A stretch of 58,202 nucleotides of DNA from contig NZ_LWMW01000117.1 in NCBI RefSeq assembly GCF_001639285.1, positions 1 to 58,202 of the forward strand, in the 5' to 3' direction. The stretch is from Methanobrevibacter cuticularis (lineage in GTDB: Archaea > Methanobacteriota > Methanobacteria > Methanobacteriales > Methanobacteriaceae). The notes below the pieces were generated by a model that was not told the origin of the DNA, ran no database searches, and saw only the letters and a program-made list of their open reading frames with translations. Positions 18,270 to 29,219 of the stretch are shown here, one piece after another (the stretch's first letter is position 1; each line of letters opens with the position of its first letter). Both the position numbers and the translations under genes were made by a program.

Positions 18270-19421
18270 ATGACATTAAAAGTTATCACGGCAAATGAAG
18301 CAATTGCTGAAGCTGTAAAATTATCAAAACCTAAAGTTGTCCCTGTTTATCCTATTACTCCACAAACAACAATTTCAGAATATCTTGCCAAATTTGTTTC
18401 TAATGGAGATCTTGAAGCAGAATATATTAGGGTTGAATCTGAACACAGTGCTTTAAGTGCAGCTATTGGAGCATCTGGGACTGGAGTTAGAGTTTTTACA
18501 GCTACGTCTTCCCAAGGACTCATGCTCATGCATGAAATTATATTTGCAGCTGCAGGAATGAGAATGCCTATTGTTATGGCGGATGCAAACAGAGCTATTT
18601 CTGCACCGTTAAATATTTGGAATGATCAACAAGATTCAATTTCTCAAAGAGATTCTGGATGGATGCAAATATATGTGGAAAATGCTCAAGAAGCTCTTGA
18701 TTCTGTGATTCAATCATATAAAGTTTCAGAAAATGATAATGTTTTACTTCCAAGTATGGTTTGTTTAGATGGGTTTATATTAACTCATACTGTCGAACCT
18801 GTAGATATTCCGGATCCAGAGCTAGTGGAAAAATTTTTGCCTGAATTTGAGCCAAAATATGCATTTTTAGATCCAACTAGACCAATGTCACTCGGATCTC
18901 TCACAGATCCCGACTATTATATGGAAGCACGTTATCAAGTTGAAGAAGCCATGGAAAATTCTCTAGAGGTAATCAAAAATGTGGATGATGAATTTGGAGA
19001 AATTTTTGGTAGAAAACATGGTTTAGTTGAACCATACAAATGTGATGATGCTGAAATAGTTATAGTGGCCATGGGGTCAATTTGTAGTACTATAAGAACA
19101 GTTATTGATGATTTAAGGGAAAAGGGAGAGAAAATAGGCCTTCTTAAAATAAGAGTTTACAGACCTTTCCCATCTGAAGAAATTAATAAAATTCTTAGAG
19201 ATGTACCTAAAGTAGCTGTTGTTGATAAAAATGTTTCATTTGGAACTGGTGGAGCTCTTTATAATGATATTAAAGTTAAAACAGATAAAGAGGCTTATGA
19301 TTTCATAATTGGACTTGGTGGACGAGATATAACTCCTATTGAGATTGAGGAAATTATAGAAAAAACTAAAAATCCAGTTAAAGATGTTACTTGGATAGGT
19401 TTAAAAGGAGGGTCACAATGA
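18270..19421 (+). CDS. porA: Pyruvate:ferredoxin oxidoreductase, alpha subunit
   Basis: The 383-aa alpha subunit. [19 protein letters not shown] near residue 24 is the pyruvate-binding threonine segment. [16 protein letters not shown] and [14 protein letters not shown] are conserved pyrimidine-domain stretches of the family. The C-terminal domain ([16 protein letters not shown]) is the transketolase C-terminal-like fold. AAAAGGAG at 18255-18262 precedes ATG 18270. Its stop TGA overlaps the porB start in ATGA, which implies translational coupling. Confidence 0.95.
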   Translation: MTLKVITANEAIAEAVKLSKPKVVPVYPITPQTTISEYLAKFVSNGDLEAEYIRVESEHSALSAAIGASGTGVRVFTATSSQGLMLMHEIIFAAAGMRMPIVMADANRAISAPLNIWNDQQDSISQRDSGWMQIYVENAQEALDSVIQSYKVSENDNVLLPSMVCLDGFILTHTVEPVDIPDPELVEKFLPEFEPKYAFLDPTRPMSLGSLTDPDYYMEARYQVEEAMENSLEVIKNVDDEFGEIFGRKHGLVEPYKCDDAEIVIVAMGSICSTIRTVIDDLREKGEKIGLLKIRVYRPFPSEEINKILRDVPKVAVVDKNVSFGTGGALYNDIKVKTDKEAYDFIIGLGGRDITPIEIEEIIEKTKNPVKDVTWIGLKGGSQ

Positions 19422-20284
19422 AAATACCTGAAGAAGAATTATTTGCTCCAGGACACAGAGGATGTGCTGGTTGTGGTGCTACTATAGGAGTAAGACTAGC
19501 TCTTAAAGTATTAGGTAAAAATACAGTAGCTATTTCAGCTACAGGTTGTTTAGAAGTTATCAGTACTCCTTTTCCTGAAACTGCATGGGAAATTCCATGG
19601 ATACATGTAGCATTTGAAAATGCTGGGGCAGTTGCATCTGGCGTTGAACGCGCACTTAAAGCTCAAGGTAAAGAAGATGTAAATGTTGTTGCATTTGGTG
19701 GAGATGGTGGAACTGCAGATATTGGAATGCAATCATTATCTGGAGCAATGGAAAGAGGACATAATTTAATCTATATTTGTTATGACAATGAAGCTTATAT
19801 GAATACTGGGATTCAAAGAAGTGGATCTACTCCATATGGGGCGTCAACAACTACTTCTCCTCATGGAACAGAAAGTTTTGGTGAAGATAGGCCTAAAAAA
19901 AATATGCCATTGATTATAGCAGCTCATGGAGTACCTTATGTAGCTACTGCTTCAATCTCATATCCTGAAGACTTTATGAAAAAAGTTAAAAAAGCAGCTG
20001 AAACTAATGGACCTGCTTATATTCATTTAAATCAGCCATGTACTACAGGTTGGGGATATGATCCATCAAAAACTATTGAACTCGGACGATTAGCTGTTGA
20101 AACTGGGTCATGGTCATTATATGAAATCGTGGAAGGTGAATTTAAATTGACCTACAAACCACAAATTAGAAAACCAGTTAATGAATATTTAAATGCTCAA
20201 AAAAGATTTAAACATCTTTCTGATGAGGAAAAGGAAAAAATTCAAGAATATGTCGATAAACAATGTGCAGAACTTGGAATTTAG
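19418..20284 (+). CDS. porB: Pyruvate:ferredoxin oxidoreductase, beta subunit
   Basis: The thiamine diphosphate-binding subunit, 288 aa. [20 protein letters not shown] near residue 11 gives two of the cluster cysteines. [20 protein letters not shown] near 94 with later [18 protein letters not shown] is the TPP/Mg site. [18 protein letters not shown] near 207 holds a further cysteine. The start at 19418 was chosen because AAAGGAGGG lies just upstream and it overlaps the porA stop by four bases; an in-frame extension upstream would sit inside porA. Confidence 0.95.
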   Translation: MKIPEEELFAPGHRGCAGCGATIGVRLALKVLGKNTVAISATGCLEVISTPFPETAWEIPWIHVAFENAGAVASGVERALKAQGKEDVNVVAFGGDGGTADIGMQSLSGAMERGHNLIYICYDNEAYMNTGIQRSGSTPYGASTTTSPHGTESFGEDRPKKNMPLIIAAHGVPYVATASISYPEDFMKKVKKAAETNGPAYIHLNQPCTTGWGYDPSKTIELGRLAVETGSWSLYEIVEGEFKLTYKPQIRKPVNEYLNAQKRFKHLSDEEKEKIQEYVDKQCAELGI

Positions 20285-20296
20285 GAGGGATATGGC

Positions 20297-20809
20297 TTGA
20301 AAAAAATAACAATACAATCTGATTTATGTGATGGTTGTTTAGATTGTGAACAAGCTTGTTGTGGACTTTATGGAACATCAAGAATTACTATTCGAGAAGT
20401 TGAAGGTTCATACTATCCTATAATTTGTCAACAATGTGAAAATGCTCCCTGTGTAATCATATGTCCAACAGATGCCATGTCTTCTAATGGTATAAATCAA
20501 GAGAAGTGTATAGCTTGTGGATTATGTATGATGGTCTGCCCATTTGGTGCAGTTAAAGTTGAAAATAGAGAAGCTCAAAAATGTGATAGATGTGAATCAA
20601 GAGGAGAAAGTCCTGCATGTATTAAAGCGTGTTCTAAACGTGCTATTGCTCTAATTGACACTGATGAACTTAAATCTATGAAACAGGATCAATTCTTATC
20701 TAAAATGGCAGGAATTAAAAATAAACCTAAGAAAAATAACTTTATTAACATACTAACAAGTTCCACAAGGTCTAATAGATCTTATAAAGATAAAAAAAAT
20801 TCTAATTGA
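20297..20809 (+). CDS. porE: Polyferredoxin PorE of the pyruvate oxidoreductase operon
   Basis: A 170-aa protein with four cysteine groups: CDGCLDCEQACC, CQQCENAPCVIICP, CIACGLCMMVCP and CDRCESRGESPACIKAC, sufficient for four 4Fe-4S clusters. In Methanothermobacter, porE follows porB in the same order. It probably links Por to the electron carrier network. The start is TTG at 20297 with GGAGGGA at 20284-20290; an ATG at 20292 is out of frame. The C-terminal tail is lysine/asparagine-rich. It lies 12 bases after porB. Confidence 0.9.
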   Translation: MKKITIQSDLCDGCLDCEQACCGLYGTSRITIREVEGSYYPIICQQCENAPCVIICPTDAMSSNGINQEKCIACGLCMMVCPFGAVKVENREAQKCDRCESRGESPACIKACSKRAIALIDTDELKSMKQDQFLSKMAGIKNKPKKNNFINILTSSTRSNRSYKDKKNSN

Positions 20810-20854
20810 ACTTTTAAAAGTAAAGAAAGTAAAAAAATCTCTTGAGGAGTTAAA

Positions 20855-21283
20855 ATGAGTGAATTAATTTCAAATCCTGATCTTTGTATAGATTGTATGA
20901 AATGTGAGAGGAACTGCCCACAAAATGCAATTAGAGTAAATGAGGGAGTACCATTATTTTGTATGCATTGTACACCAGAAAAAGCTCCATGTTTAAATAT
21001 ATGTCCAGAAAATGCGATAGAAGAACTTGGAGGGGCCATTGTAATCAATAATGATAAATGTATTGGTTGCGGAATGTGTAAAAATGTTTGTCCAATTGGA
21101 GCAATTTCCATAGACGAAATTGGCTTAGCAAAGAAGTGTGATTTGTGTATCAATGAAGATACTCAACAATGTGTAGAGTATTGCCCAACAAATGCACTTA
21201 TAAACGATTCAAAAGGAATTGTTTCTGCAAAACAAGATAAAATAGCTTCTGAATTTAAAAGGCTTAAAGGCATTTTACCATAG
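20855..21283 (+). CDS. porF: Polyferredoxin PorF of the pyruvate oxidoreductase operon
   Basis: A 142-aa paralog of PorE with CIDCMKCERNCP, CMHCTPEKAPCLNICP, CIGCGMCKNVCP and CDLCINEDTQQCVEYCP, again four clusters. GAGGAG at 20844-20849 serves ATG 20855. Last gene of the por group. The polyferredoxin at the end of the cdh operon (40.5-41.0 kb) has the same four-group layout, so the two acetyl-CoA enzymes appear to use related electron carriers. Confidence 0.9.
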   Translation: MSELISNPDLCIDCMKCERNCPQNAIRVNEGVPLFCMHCTPEKAPCLNICPENAIEELGGAIVINNDKCIGCGMCKNVCPIGAISIDEIGLAKKCDLCINEDTQQCVEYCPTNALINDSKGIVSAKQDKIASEFKRLKGILP

Positions 21284-21868
21284 CTTTAAGAATAATTAAA
21301 TTACTAGTTTCTAATTTGATTAGTTTTTATTTATTATTTTATTTAATATTTGGCTTTTTTATATTTTTATTTTATTTTTTCATCTATTTGGTCTCTTTTT
21401 AGCTATTTTAATCATTGTATTTATTTTTCTTATACTTGCTTATTTTTCTTATAGTTGCTTTCATCATATTTTTTTATTTAGTTCTAATATTGTTTTTTAA
21501 AATGTATATAATTAGATAATTATTGTAATTATTATGCTATTACCTAATTATTATTTTACAAAAAAATATATTAAAGCAAAACATATCTATTATTAGTGTT
21601 GCTATATTTAAGGAAACATAAATGATTTTTAAGATTTATAAATTTTTTCTGTTTATAAAATAAAATCTAAGTTTTTAATATTCATAAAGAATAAGTTTTT
21701 ATTTCAACTAATAATCAAGCATCTTAAATAATAGATAAATATTTAATTGATACATGAATATTTGATAAATATTCAAATAATTTAGATAAATTAAAATAAA
21801 TAAATATCTACCTTAATACTAATTATTCTAATAGCTAATTAAATAGATAATATCATTGGAGTGAAAAA
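21284..21868. other. Spacer between porF and the fumarate hydratase gene, no gene seen
   Basis: The first 200 bases are T-rich on the plus strand, including TTTTTTATTT stretches that may serve porF termination. The remainder is AT-rich with scattered repeats of GATAAATATT. GGAGTG at 21859-21864 is the ribosome binding site of the next gene. Confidence 0.5.
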
Positions 21869-22723
21869 ATGATAAGTGAAGATCTTATTGAAGATACTAT
21901 TTATCAACTTTATAAAAAAGCAGTTACAAAATTACCTGAAAATGTCACTATCTCATTGGAAGATGCACTTAAAATTGAGAATGATGAAGTTGCATGTCTG
22001 AATATTGAAGCAATTTTAAAAAATATTAAACTTGCTGAAGATAAGTCCATCCCTATGTGTCAAGATACAGGTCTACCCATAATTTTTGTAAAACTTGGAA
22101 ATGTTGAAGTTGAAAACTTACATGATGGAATAATTAAAGGAGTTAAAAAAGCTACAAGGGAAATTCCTCTTCGTCCAAATGTGGTGGATCCTATTACTAG
22201 GAAGAATACTGGAGATAACATCGGAATAAATATCCCTATAGTTGATATTGAATTAACAGATGAAAACTATATAGAATTCACAATTTTACCAAAAGGAGCG
22301 GGGTCTGAGAATAATAATGCTCTGAAAATGGCTTTACCAAGTGAAGGAATAAAAGGAATTAAAGATTTTGTACTTGAAACTGTGATAAAAGCAGGTGGAA
22401 AACCATGTCCTCCGATTGTTGTAGGTGTGGGAATTGGTGGAAATTCAGATTTAGTCATGAAGATAGCTAAAAAAGCACTTCTTAGGAAAATTGGAGAGAG
22501 AAATCCTGATCCAACAATATCTAAATTAGAATTAGATCTTTTAAATGAAATTAATGAAACTGGAATTGGTCCAATGGGTCTTGGAGGAAAAACAACTGCC
22601 CTTGATGTTAAAATCGATAAAATAGATACACACACGGCAAGTTTACCTATTGGAATTTGTATTCAATGTTGGGCTCATAGGTATGCTAGTGCAACATTAG
22701 AAGATCCAGAAAGATCCAATTGA
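21869..22723 (+). CDS. Class I fumarate hydratase, alpha (N-terminal) subunit
   Basis: Iron-sulfur fumarate hydratase or tartrate dehydratase-type alpha subunit, 284 aa, corresponding to the N-terminal half of the one-chain enzyme. The cluster cysteines are in MCQDTGLPI near residue 65, [12 protein letters not shown] near 184 and IQCWAHRYA near 268. [17 protein letters not shown] sequence near 147 is conserved. It catalyses malate/fumarate interconversion in the partial reductive TCA route of methanogens. The beta subunit is not in this window. The last codons are part of a 20-bp tandem repeat that runs past the stop. Confidence 0.9.
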   Translation: MISEDLIEDTIYQLYKKAVTKLPENVTISLEDALKIENDEVACLNIEAILKNIKLAEDKSIPMCQDTGLPIIFVKLGNVEVENLHDGIIKGVKKATREIPLRPNVVDPITRKNTGDNIGINIPIVDIELTDENYIEFTILPKGAGSENNNALKMALPSEGIKGIKDFVLETVIKAGGKPCPPIVVGVGIGGNSDLVMKIAKKALLRKIGERNPDPTISKLELDLLNEINETGIGPMGLGGKTTALDVKIDKIDTHTASLPIGICIQCWAHRYASATLEDPERSN

Positions 22724-22783
22724 ATCTAGAAAGATTTAATTGAATCTAGAAAGATTTGATTGAATTCAGAAAGATCCAATTGA
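22708..22783. repeat. Tandem array, 20-bp unit x 3.8, spanning the fumarate hydratase stop
   Basis: Units start at 22708, 22728, 22748 and 22768 (core AGAAAGAT..AATTGAAT). The first copy encodes the last residues (ERSN) and the TGA stop, and the others lie in the 3' flank. The repeat therefore probably arose by amplifying the gene end. Confidence 0.85.
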
Positions 22784-22964
22784 TAATAATCTTTTGTTAT
22801 ATTTAATATTTTAACAATTATTATTTTCTAAATTAATAAGCTAGAAGAAGTAATGTAGAAAAGGATATTATAGGAGAAGTTGTTTAGAAAAAGATAATAT
22901 AAAAATGAAAAGTAAAAATGATAATATTCATATTTTCTTGAATAATTAAACCCTGTTTAGATTA

Positions 22965-23639
22965 TTAATTTAATCCGCGTTTAGGTTTTTTAAGAGTGAC
23001 CATATATATTGTTCGTTGACCAATATTGACAGCTCTATCACCAATTCTTTCAAGGAATCTAGCTATGAATAGGAAATTTATTATTTGCGCGATATTTTCT
23101 TTATCTTCAAACATTGCTTGTGTTACTTGTTCTAATACAGAATCAAAAATATCATCAACTTTATCGTCATCTTTACGTAATTCTTTAGACATATCTACGT
23201 TCTGATCTAAAAAGGCATAAATTGCCTTACTTAACATCATTTGAACATAATCAGCCATATATTGTATATCTTCTGTTAGTTTATCAGGAACTTGAATATC
23301 CTTTATTGAAACACTAGCATCAGCTATATTAGATGCTAAATATGCAATTCTTTTTATATGACTAGCAATTCGAATAGTAGATTCAATGAACATTAGATCT
23401 CCAGCTACTGGCTGCTCAGCAGCTAAAAATTTGATGCACATCCTTTCTAAATTAAAAGTAGATTCATCTATCTCTTTACTTTTAGTTACTACTTCTTTAG
23501 CTACTTTTTCGTCATATTTATTAAGTAATGTAATAGCTTTTCTGTGAGATTCAATAGCCATTTGCCCTATTTTTTCGGCTTCATCCTTAACATTGTTTAT
23601 TCTATTTTTAAATGATATTCTTGGATATTCTTTATCCAT
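22965..23639 (-). CDS. phoU: PhoU phosphate-signalling protein
   Basis: A 224-aa protein made of two PhoU three-helix repeats. Conserved metal-binding-type motifs appear as AGDLMFIESTIRIASHIKRI in repeat one and FLFIARFLERIGDRAVNIGQ in repeat two. PhoU restrains phosphate uptake through PstB and in bacteria through PhoR. It is the last gene of the phosphate locus, 206 bases downstream of pstB. ATG at 23639 follows AGGGGA in the transcript sense. A second, HTH-fused PhoU heads the same locus. Confidence 0.92.
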   Translation of the reverse strand: MDKEYPRISFKNRINNVKDEAEKIGQMAIESHRKAITLLNKYDEKVAKEVVTKSKEIDESTFNLERMCIKFLAAEQPVAGDLMFIESTIRIASHIKRIAYLASNIADASVSIKDIQVPDKLTEDIQYMADYVQMMLSKAIYAFLDQNVDMSKELRKDDDKVDDIFDSVLEQVTQAMFEDKENIAQIINFLFIARFLERIGDRAVNIGQRTIYMVTLKKPKRGLN

Positions 23640-23845
23640 TTAGACATCCCCTTATTATACTTTTATTTTTCAATAGATTAATTAAATTTTACTCTTTATT
23701 TTATATTTATTGTACCTACAATAAATAATTAGTTAATTGTAATGTTTTAATTTGTATGTAAGTAATTATTTAAATTCTAATAATTTAAGTTTACTTGAAT
23801 GAGATTTAAAACAATTTTAATTAACATAAATTACAATTATTTTAA

Positions 23846-24598
23846 TCAACCAAACCTTCCAGTAATATAATCCTCAGTTTTTTTGTTTTTTGGGTCAATG
23901 AAAATCTTATCAGTAAGGTTACTTTCAATGATCTCTCCATTCAAGAAAAATGAAGTGTATTTTGAAACTCTTGTTGCTTGTTGCATATTATGAGTTACGA
24001 TAATAATTGTATACTCTGTTTTGAGTTTATGGATTAAATCTTCAATTTTTGTTGTAGAGATGGGATCTAATGCAGAACAAGGCTCATCCATTAAAATAAC
24101 TTCTGGATTATTGGCTATTGTTCTAGCTATACAGAGTCTTTGTTGTTGCCCTCCAGATAGTCCCATTGCTGAATTATCAAGTTTATCTTTAACTTCATCC
24201 CATAGAGCAGCTGATTTTAGGCTCTCTTCCACCCTTTGATTTAACTTATCATTATCACTTACTCCATGGATCCTAAGTCCATAAGCTACATTTTCAAAAA
24301 TTGATTTAGGGAATGGATTAGGCTTTTGAAAAACCATACCTATTTTTTTCCTTAGATCCACAACATCCATCTTAGGATTATATATATCTTTACCATCAAG
24401 GTATACATCTCCTTCATGGCGAAAATTAGGGATTAAATCATTCATCCTATTCAAAGTTCTTATAAATGTAGATTTACCACAACCTGAAGGCCCTATTAAA
24501 GCTGTAACAGTGTTTTTAGCTATTTCTGTATTGATATCTTTGAGTATGTGGGCATCTCCAAAGTACACATTTAAATCTTTTACTTCTATCCTATTCAT
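23846..24598 (-). CDS. pstB: Phosphate ABC transporter ATPase PstB
   Basis: ATP-binding subunit of 250 aa. Walker A is GPSGCGKST near residue 36, the Q-loop [21 protein letters not shown] near 87, the ABC signature [14 protein letters not shown] near 148 and Walker [14 protein letters not shown] near 169, followed by the H-loop THNMQQA. The PNPFP insertion after the Q-loop is characteristic of PstB. It energises uptake through PstA and PstC, the next genes upstream in the transcript. Confidence 0.96.
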   Translation of the reverse strand: MNRIEVKDLNVYFGDAHILKDINTEIAKNTVTALIGPSGCGKSTFIRTLNRMNDLIPNFRHEGDVYLDGKDIYNPKMDVVDLRKKIGMVFQKPNPFPKSIFENVAYGLRIHGVSDNDKLNQRVEESLKSAALWDEVKDKLDNSAMGLSGGQQQRLCIARTIANNPEVILMDEPCSALDPISTTKIEDLIHKLKTEYTIIIVTHNMQQATRVSKYTSFFLNGEIIESNLTDKIFIDPKNKKTEDYITGRFG

Positions 24599-24649
24599 TA
24601 TTAACCCCTTGTTAAATCTTATAATAATTTGATTTATAATTTTTATTTA

Positions 24650-24780
24650 CTTTCTTTAGTTTTTTTGTTTTGATATGATGATTTTTATTTATTTTTTTTA
24701 GTCTTTTTTTTTTGTTTTGATATGATGATTTTTATTTATTTATTTTTTTGTTTTGATACAACAATTTTTATTATCTTTTA
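24650..24780. repeat. Imperfect tandem array in the pstB-pstA spacer
   Basis: A unit of roughly 45-50 bases built on TTTTGATATGATGATTTTTA occurs three times with length changes in T runs. It fills most of the 194-base gap between pstA and pstB. Confidence 0.7.
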
Positions 24781-24792
24781 TTAAAATCTTAA

Positions 24793-25644
24793 TTATCTCC
24801 CCATGATTTTATTTTGATATTTATCTACAGCCCAATTACTTATTATTGTGATAGCTAATACTATTATAACTAATACAGCCGCAGTTCCGTATGCATTTTC
24901 AAGAGAGATTCCTTCAGTAGCTAAAATATATAAATGAAGTGGTAAAGGTCGTCCTGGATCGAATATGGATATTGGAACTGATAAAGATGCACCAACAGCA
25001 AACATAACAGCAGCCGCTTCTGAAATAGCTCTTGTCATCCCTAAAATAACTCCAGTAACTATTCCTGGAATTGCAGCGGGTAGAACAACTCTATAAATTG
25101 TTTGCCACTTTGTAGCCCCCAATCCATAACTACCTTCTCGGTAAGAGCTAGGAATGGATGTAATTGTAACTTCAGATACTTGGAATATTGTTGGAAGTGC
25201 CATCATTGCTAGAACCAATCCTCCAGAAAGTACAGACCAACCAAGTCCAAGGAATAGTACAAAAAAGGTTAGACCAAAGAGACCAAAGACGATTGAAGGT
25301 ATGGAAGCTAAAGTTTCAGAACCGAATCTTATTATTTTAACAAGTTTATTCTCACTAGCATATTCAGTCATATATACTGCCGCTCCAATACCTAAAGGGG
25401 TAGCTACAACACCTGCAATAGCAGTTACATAAAGAGTAGAAACTATCATTGGGAATATTCCACCATATTTACCAGAATCAATAGGATCTGAAAATATGAA
25501 TTCAAGACTAACTGCAGGAAGTCCTTTAATTAGGATATATCCTATAATCAAGACTAATAACAAAATTGTTATTATTCCAGAGATTATAAAAACAGCATTC
25601 ATTATTTTTTGTGAAATTTTAGGAGACCAAATCTTGATAGACAT
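24793..25644 (-). CDS. pstA: Phosphate ABC transporter permease PstA
   Basis: Integral membrane permease of 283 aa with about six spans. The binding-protein-dependent transport signature with the EAA loop is [22 protein letters not shown] near residue 168. [15 protein letters not shown] near 108 and [17 protein letters not shown] near 204 are typical PstA sequences. It pairs with PstC, whose gene ends 92 bases before it in the transcript. Confidence 0.95.
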   Translation of the reverse strand: MSIKIWSPKISQKIMNAVFIISGIITILLLVLIIGYILIKGLPAVSLEFIFSDPIDSGKYGGIFPMIVSTLYVTAIAGVVATPLGIGAAVYMTEYASENKLVKIIRFGSETLASIPSIVFGLFGLTFFVLFLGLGWSVLSGGLVLAMMALPTIFQVSEVTITSIPSSYREGSYGLGATKWQTIYRVVLPAAIPGIVTGVILGMTRAISEAAAVMFAVGASLSVPISIFDPGRPLPLHLYILATEGISLENAYGTAAVLVIIVLAITIISNWAVDKYQNKIMGR

Positions 25645-25736
25645 TTAGTTACCTCTCCAATAAATATAATTATTGTTAATTTCGCTTTGATTATCTAATG
25701 GGTAGGATACTGTAAGAAAACTAATGAATTTAATCC

Positions 25737-26615
25737 TCATAAATATCCTCCTCCTACATCTACTTTGTATTTGTGTTGAATGTAATTTGCAACTACTAAT
25801 AATCCTATTATTATTATAAAGAGTACAATACCTGTTCCAAATAATGCATTATAATGGAGACCTGTCGCATAACCCATTTCAATAGCTATGTTGGCTGTTA
25901 ATGTTCGCACAGGATCAAAAATTGAGTTTGGAATTTGTACAACATTTCCTGCTACCATTATAACGGCTAATGTTTCTCCAATAGCTCTACCCATTCCTAA
26001 TATGATGGATGTGATTATTCCAGGGAGAGCTGCAGGAAAAATAATGTTTTTTATAGTTTGCCAATTAGTTGCTCCAAGTCCAAGAGAAGCTTCTCTGTAT
26101 TCATGTGGAACACTTCTTAAAGAGTCTTGAGATAGGGTGATAATTGTTGGTAAAACCATAACTGCTAAAATCAAAGAAGCCGTAAACATACTGAAACCTG
26201 TCCCACCGAAGTTTTCACGGATTATTGGAACCAATACTATTAGACCAAAAAATCCATAGACAACAGAAGGGATTCCTGATAAGGTTTCGATAACTGGTTT
26301 TAAGATTTTTCTTACTTTACTTGGGGCCACTTCAGCCATGAATATTGCACATAATAATGATAAAGGAACCGCCATAAGCATAGCTAATAAGGTTACGCAT
26401 ATGGAACCTATGATCATTGCAAAGACTCCATATTGACTATCATTTGGTGCCCAAGTAAGACCGAATATAAATTGGAAGAATCCATAATCTTCAAAAGCAG
26501 GTAGCCCTTCTAGTAATACAAAGGAAATAATTAGAAAAATTATAATAATAGAAAAAATAGCCATTATAAAAAGACCTTTTTCTATTATAAATTCAGAAAG
26601 ATTGTTTTTGTCCAT
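25737..26615 (-). CDS. pstC: Phosphate ABC transporter permease PstC
   Basis: Membrane permease of 292 aa. [20 protein letters not shown] near residue 110, the EAA loop [22 protein letters not shown] near 172 and [18 protein letters not shown] near 204 mark PstC. ATG at 26615 was chosen because GAGGG lies five bases upstream in the transcript sense; a TTG at 26627 would overlap that site. It lies 235 bases downstream of pstS1, a gap filled by tandem repeats. Confidence 0.95.
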   Translation of the reverse strand: MDKNNLSEFIIEKGLFIMAIFSIIIIFLIISFVLLEGLPAFEDYGFFQFIFGLTWAPNDSQYGVFAMIIGSICVTLLAMLMAVPLSLLCAIFMAEVAPSKVRKILKPVIETLSGIPSVVYGFFGLIVLVPIIRENFGGTGFSMFTASLILAVMVLPTIITLSQDSLRSVPHEYREASLGLGATNWQTIKNIIFPAALPGIITSIILGMGRAIGETLAVIMVAGNVVQIPNSIFDPVRTLTANIAIEMGYATGLHYNALFGTGIVLFIIIIGLLVVANYIQHKYKVDVGGGYL

Positions 26616-26709
26616 AATTACCCTCAATAAGTTTTAAATTATCAATTTTTTATTTATTTTACTGGTGTAATATAATTGATGAAATGATTAATTCTGTAAT
26701 GATTATTTT

Positions 26710-26852
26710 TGAAGTAAGTTTTTAAAATGGTTGAAGTAAATTTTTTAAAATGGTTCTTTTTTTGAAGTAAGTTTTTTTAAAATGGTTCTATTTAATAAGC
26801 TATTAATCTACATTAATTTTATTAATCTATATTAATTTTATTAATCTACATT
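26710..26852. repeat. Two adjoining tandem arrays abutting the pstS1 stop
   Basis: About 26710-26788 holds three copies of a 22-30-base unit built on GAAGTAAGTTTTT..AAATGGTT with varying T-run lengths. About 26805-26852 holds three copies of a 19-base unit built on TTAATCTACATTAATTT, the last running into the pstS1 stop codon at 26851-26853. Confidence 0.8.
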
Positions 26853-27654
26853 AACTTGGAATGATTTTTTCTTCTTTAATTATTTTGTTTCCTGCTGGAG
26901 ACTTTACCCAATTTAAAAATTCTTCCACAATTCCTGATGACTTACCTTTAATAAGAAACAAGAATGGTCGTTGTAATTCATATTCTCCATTGGATATTGT
27001 TTCTTCTGTAGGATAAATATTGTCTACAGATAGAGCTTTTACTTCTTCACTCATGTGGGCAAATGAAACAAAACCAATAGCTCCAGGATCAGAAGATACG
27101 GACTGTTTTACTGCTTCAGTTGAGCTTTGAACTATTGCATCAGATTTAATTTTAGTAGATCCCATAACAATGGATTCAAAAGCAGATCTTGTACCAGAAC
27201 CTTCTTCACGAGTTATAATATGGATTTCTAGGTCATTTCCCCCAATATCTTTCCAATTAGTAACTTTTCCATTGAATATATCTTTAATTTGATTAATTGT
27301 TAATTCTGAAATGTTATTTTTATTATTAACGGCAATGACGATTCCTTCTTTTCCAATTTCTATTTCAGTAAGATTTTTTTTCTCATTTTCGTCTAATTCT
27401 TTAGAACTCATACCAATTGATGCAATTCCTTGTTCTGCACTTCTTATTCCTGTTCCAGAACCTCCTCCTTGTACATATACTTTGATATTAGGATGATTTT
27501 TCATGAATTCTGTAGCTAATTTTTCTGCAACAGGTTGTACAGATGTAGAACCAACTATATCAATTCTTTCATAGTTTGAACCAGGATTAATCAGTAAATA
27601 TGCACCAACAATAATTAAAATAACTAGTATTATTTTCTTATATTTTGAGTTCAT
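26851..27654 (-). CDS. pstS: Phosphate-binding protein PstS, copy 1
   Basis: Extracellular phosphate receptor of 267 aa with an N-terminal membrane anchor or signal (KKIILVILIIVGAYLLI) and no lipobox cysteine. [18 protein letters not shown] near residue 34, YVQGGGSGTGIRSAEQG near 60, [17 protein letters not shown] near 147 and [13 protein letters not shown] near 192 form the phosphate site. It is about 60 percent alike by eye to the neighbouring pstS2, so the pair is a tandem duplication. GGTGATGAT precedes ATG 27654. An 18-base palindrome lies 17-34 bases upstream of the start. Confidence 0.94.
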   Translation of the reverse strand: MNSKYKKIILVILIIVGAYLLINPGSNYERIDIVGSTSVQPVAEKLATEFMKNHPNIKVYVQGGGSGTGIRSAEQGIASIGMSSKELDENEKKNLTEIEIGKEGIVIAVNNKNNISELTINQIKDIFNGKVTNWKDIGGNDLEIHIITREEGSGTRSAFESIVMGSTKIKSDAIVQSSTEAVKQSVSSDPGAIGFVSFAHMSEEVKALSVDNIYPTEETISNGEYELQRPFLFLIKGKSSGIVEEFLNWVKSPAGNKIIKEEKIIPS

Positions 27655-27670
27655 ATCATCACCTTAACCT

Positions 27671-27688
27671 TAGTTCAACTTAGAACTA
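27671..27688. promoter_or_regulatory. Candidate operator upstream of pstS1
   Basis: TAGTTC at 27671-27676 and GAACTA at 27683-27688 are perfect inverted arms around six bases. A second, outer pair CCTTAA (27662-27667) and TTAAGG (27697-27702) surrounds it. The site is just upstream of the pstS1 start in a locus that also encodes an HTH-PhoU protein, so phosphate control is a reasonable inference but not shown. The remainder of the 27655-28061 spacer is AT-rich with no gene seen. Confidence 0.35.
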
Positions 27689-28061
27689 TTTAAAAATTAA
27701 GGTTTTTTGATGATGTAATTTTAGAAATAAAAACTAATTTTCTTAATTAATTATCTATATATTATTTCACTGTAGATATTGAATTTTTATTTAATACAAA
27801 CAATCATAAACATCTATAATCGAAAATAAATCTCTTTATTAATTTATTTTAATAAATCAAATCGAATTTTTATTTTAATCAACTATTTTATTAAAAATTG
27901 GCATGATATAGAATATCAAAAAGAATTAAAAATATCAAAAAACAAATAGAAATATTGTCTTTATCTGAATTAAGATAGATAAGACAATTTATTTTTATTA
28001 GTTATAATATAATTAATTTAGGCTATTTAATCATTAATATCATCGTAAAGATTTTTAATTG

Positions 28062-28877
28062 TTATTTACTAGCTTTTACTATCTTTTCTTCAGCTATTAT
28101 TTTTGAGCCTTCAGGACCCATAACCCAGTCGATAAATTCTTTAATTTGGCCAGTAGGATTTTCTTTTACTAAAAAGATGAATGGTCTTTGTAATTTGTAA
28201 GTTCCATCAGCTATAGCACTTTCACTAGGGGCTACTCCATCAATATTTAATGCTGCTACATCATCACTCATATGAGCAAATGAAACAAAACCAATAGCAT
28301 TAGGATCTTGTTTTACTGATTGTTTCACTGCTTCAGTTGAACTTTGAACAATTGCATCAGATTTAATCTTAGTATCTTTCCCCATAACAATAGATTCAAA
28401 AGCATCTAATGTTCCAGAACCTTCTTCACGAGTTATAATGTTTATAGTTGCATCAGAACCTCCAACTTCTTTCCAATTAGTTATTTTTCCAGAGAAAATA
28501 TCTTTTAATTGTTCTGTAGTTAAATCTTTCACTGAATTCTGAGTATTAACTGCCATCACTATACCATCATTACCAAGAACATATTCATTTAAGCCTTTTT
28601 TTTCATCAGCTTTAAGGTCTTTTGAACTTGTACCTATATTAGAACTACCATCTTGAACAGTTTTTATACCAACACTAGAACCTCCTCCCTGCACATTTAT
28701 TTTAACATCAGGATGTGATGCTTGATATGTTTCTGCAAGTTTTTCAGCTACAGGTTGAACAGAAGTTGAACCTACAATGTCTATTTTTGATGCACTACCA
28801 TCACTTGTAAATGTAAAAGCAGCTACACCGATTATAGCAATTATTGCTATTATTCCAATAATATATTTACTATTCAT
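28062..28877 (-). CDS. pstS: Phosphate-binding protein PstS, copy 2
   Basis: Second phosphate receptor, 271 aa, with an N-terminal hydrophobic segment ([19 protein letters not shown]) and no lipobox. It shares [49 protein letters not shown] and [12 protein letters not shown] with copy 1. ATG 28877 was chosen because GAGGTG lies at the right distance upstream in the transcript sense; an upstream in-frame ATG at 28892 overlaps that site. Two copies may differ in affinity or expression. Intergenic distance to copy 1 is 407 bases. Confidence 0.94.
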   Translation of the reverse strand: MNSKYIIGIIAIIAIIGVAAFTFTSDGSASKIDIVGSTSVQPVAEKLAETYQASHPDVKINVQGGGSSVGIKTVQDGSSNIGTSSKDLKADEKKGLNEYVLGNDGIVMAVNTQNSVKDLTTEQLKDIFSGKITNWKEVGGSDATINIITREEGSGTLDAFESIVMGKDTKIKSDAIVQSSTEAVKQSVKQDPNAIGFVSFAHMSDDVAALNIDGVAPSESAIADGTYKLQRPFIFLVKENPTGQIKEFIDWVMGPEGSKIIAEEKIVKASK

Positions 28878-29219
28878 ATTTTTACACCTCACTTTTTACC
28901 TTATTTTTTACCTATATAAACATTTCCATTTAGTGTTTAATTGTACACTTTATGAGAACAAAAATAAAAATAGCTATTAAATTCTTTAAATTTACATTCA
29001 CAAAAGGTGAAAAAATATGTCAAAAATATTAAAAATGAGGGATGTTAAAAATAAGATATAAAATGGAAAAAATAGATATTCTTCATGATTCTAATAATAG
29101 AAAAATCATGATTATATTTGGGTTTATATTGTTAATGAATTTTTTTATTAAATTTTAGTATATATTAAGATATATCTCCTAATGATTTCAATAAGATCTT
29201 GTTTAAGCTTAATATGTAT
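28878..29219. other. Spacer upstream of pstS2, with a possible 14-codon plus-strand leader ORF
   Basis: AT-rich spacer. On the plus strand AAAGGTGA at 29003-29010 is well spaced from ATG 29017, which opens a frame of only 14 codons ending at 29061. It is too short to call a gene. AATAGCTATT is at 28969-28978. Promoter elements for pstS2 must lie between about 28900 and 28960. Confidence 0.3.

Noticed and set aside
29017..29061. 14-codon frame after a good AAAGGTGA site
   Set aside because: Too short to separate from chance without expression data.
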